Shown here piece after piece: positions 12,240 to 12,716 of a stretch of 12,716 nucleotides of DNA. Numbering within the stretch: position 1 is the stretch's first letter; the number at the start of each line of letters is the position of its first letter. The translations under genes were made by a program, and so were the position numbers. This DNA comes from Candidatus Kaiserbacteria bacterium RIFCSPHIGHO2_12_FULL_56_13 (lineage in GTDB: Bacteria > Patescibacteriota > Minisyncoccia > Phycocordibacterales > Phycocordibacteraceae): positions 2,040-14,755 of the forward strand of contig MFLS01000031.1 in the NCBI GenBank assembly GCA_001781625.1, in the 5' to 3' direction. The notes under the pieces were generated by a model that was given only the letters and a program-made list of their open reading frames with translations, was not told the origin of the DNA and ran no database searches.

Positions 12240-12716
12240 AAATCACGCGCCAAGAATTCGGGCACGAGTATGGCGAGGGCGTTTATCGCTTCGGCTACTG
12301 TCAATATGCGCTACTCGAGGCGGGCGATAATCTCGAGAAGGTCTACGCCGGCGGCTACCTCCCCTACTCTCCCGACCTCTCGACTCACGGCATGTTTTAT
12401 ATGACGCGGAGCGCGCGCGTCCCTCTCAAAGATTTCTCCCTCACGAGCGAGAATCGGCGCATCGGCAAGCGATTCGATGACACGCTGGCGGCGCGCGAGA
12501 TGAGTGCAAAAGAAATGCCTGAAGAAATCCGCCTGCTCTTTCTTGATTACTTTGCAAAGCGCCATGGCCCAAGGGTCATGTCGAAGGAGCGCCTCGAGGG
12601 GATACTCTCCTGGCCCGTGCCGCTTTGCCTCGTGATCTATGAACGCGACTCTGTGCCGCTTGCCGCTGTCCTTGAGGTACGCGACGAAACAATGAGGCAC
12701 TTTTGGTTCTCGGCCT
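12236..12716 (+). CDS. Arginyl-tRNA--protein transferase (ATE/Bpt)-like protein, partial
   Basis: At least 160 codons are open to the window edge; the 3' end is missing. The segment GYLPYSPDLSTHGMFYMTRS followed by ARVPLKDFSLTSENRRI resembles the core of ATE/Bpt aminoacyl-tRNA:protein transferases, where a basic patch precedes the F-x(2)-S-x-x-RR motif. An early FGYCQYALLE has a single Cys, so the paired cysteines of eukaryotic ATE1 are absent. The later part (SWPVPLCLVIYERDSVPLAAVLEV) fits the GNAT-like half of that fold. The ATG at 12236 overlaps the ligase stop as ATGA, so the two are co-translated. Other GNAT-fold transferases cannot be excluded. Context suggests a link with cell-wall precursors, but that is only inference. 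Confidence 0.5.
   Translation, partial: MKITRQEFGHEYGEGVYRFGYCQYALLEAGDNLEKVYAGGYLPYSPDLSTHGMFYMTRSARVPLKDFSLTSENRRIGKRFDDTLAAREMSAKEMPEEIRLLFLDYFAKRHGPRVMSKERLEGILSWPVPLCLVIYERDSVPLAAVLEVRDETMRHFWFSA

Overview
The window looks like a chromosome fragment of an ultra-small, gene-dense bacterium of the Patescibacteria/CPR type, most likely a Parcubacteria-like lineage of moderately high GC. That placement is an inference. It rests on very short intergenic gaps, chained 4-nt ATGA overlaps, a short RsmI, a soluble VirD4/TraG-like ATPase beside a ComEA-like protein, and a divergent Mpl-type ligase. TGA is used as a stop, so code 11 fits and the UGA-Gly codes of Gracilibacteria and Absconditabacteria do not. 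I see no tRNA, rRNA, CRISPR array or insertion sequence. No gene-free stretch exceeds 40 bases.

Layout. From 10810 leftwards to 14 every gene is on the minus strand. In transcription order they are: rsmI; a small two-helix membrane protein; a membrane-anchored DUF4015 putative glycoside hydrolase; a RelBE-type toxin-antitoxin pair; a TraG/VirD4-like P-loop ATPase; a secreted ComEA-like helix-hairpin-helix protein; an NAD-dependent sugar-nucleotide epimerase; three intact GT4 glycosyltransferases; a fourth GT4 gene broken by a one-site frameshift; and a DxD glycosyltransferase-like protein. From 10845 rightwards an Mpl/MurC-like ligase overlaps an arginyltransferase (ATE/Bpt)-like gene that runs off the window.

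How the genes fit together. 5717-14 is a surface-glycan cassette: an epimerase makes a sugar donor and five glycosyltransferases use it. The ComEA-like protein and the ATPase just upstream suggest extracellular DNA handling. The ligase and the DUF4015 protein concern the cell wall or its surface.

Three signals stand out. (1) Five start codons have a TAnnnT -10 hexamer ending exactly 6 nt (once 7 nt) before the ATG, which predicts leaderless mRNAs; none of the other ten starts has it. The five are the plausible transcription starts, and most of the others are overlapped or tightly coupled starts. (2) Six very stable GC-rich hairpins (stems 10-18 bp, loops 3-4 nt) lie inside coding sequence between 979 and 5871, and three share the same arm core. 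(3) The ComEA-like protein has its domains in reverse order: HhH first, then a Pro-rich stalk, then a C-terminal membrane anchor. The ligase also lacks the usual DD(Y/F)xHHP motif.
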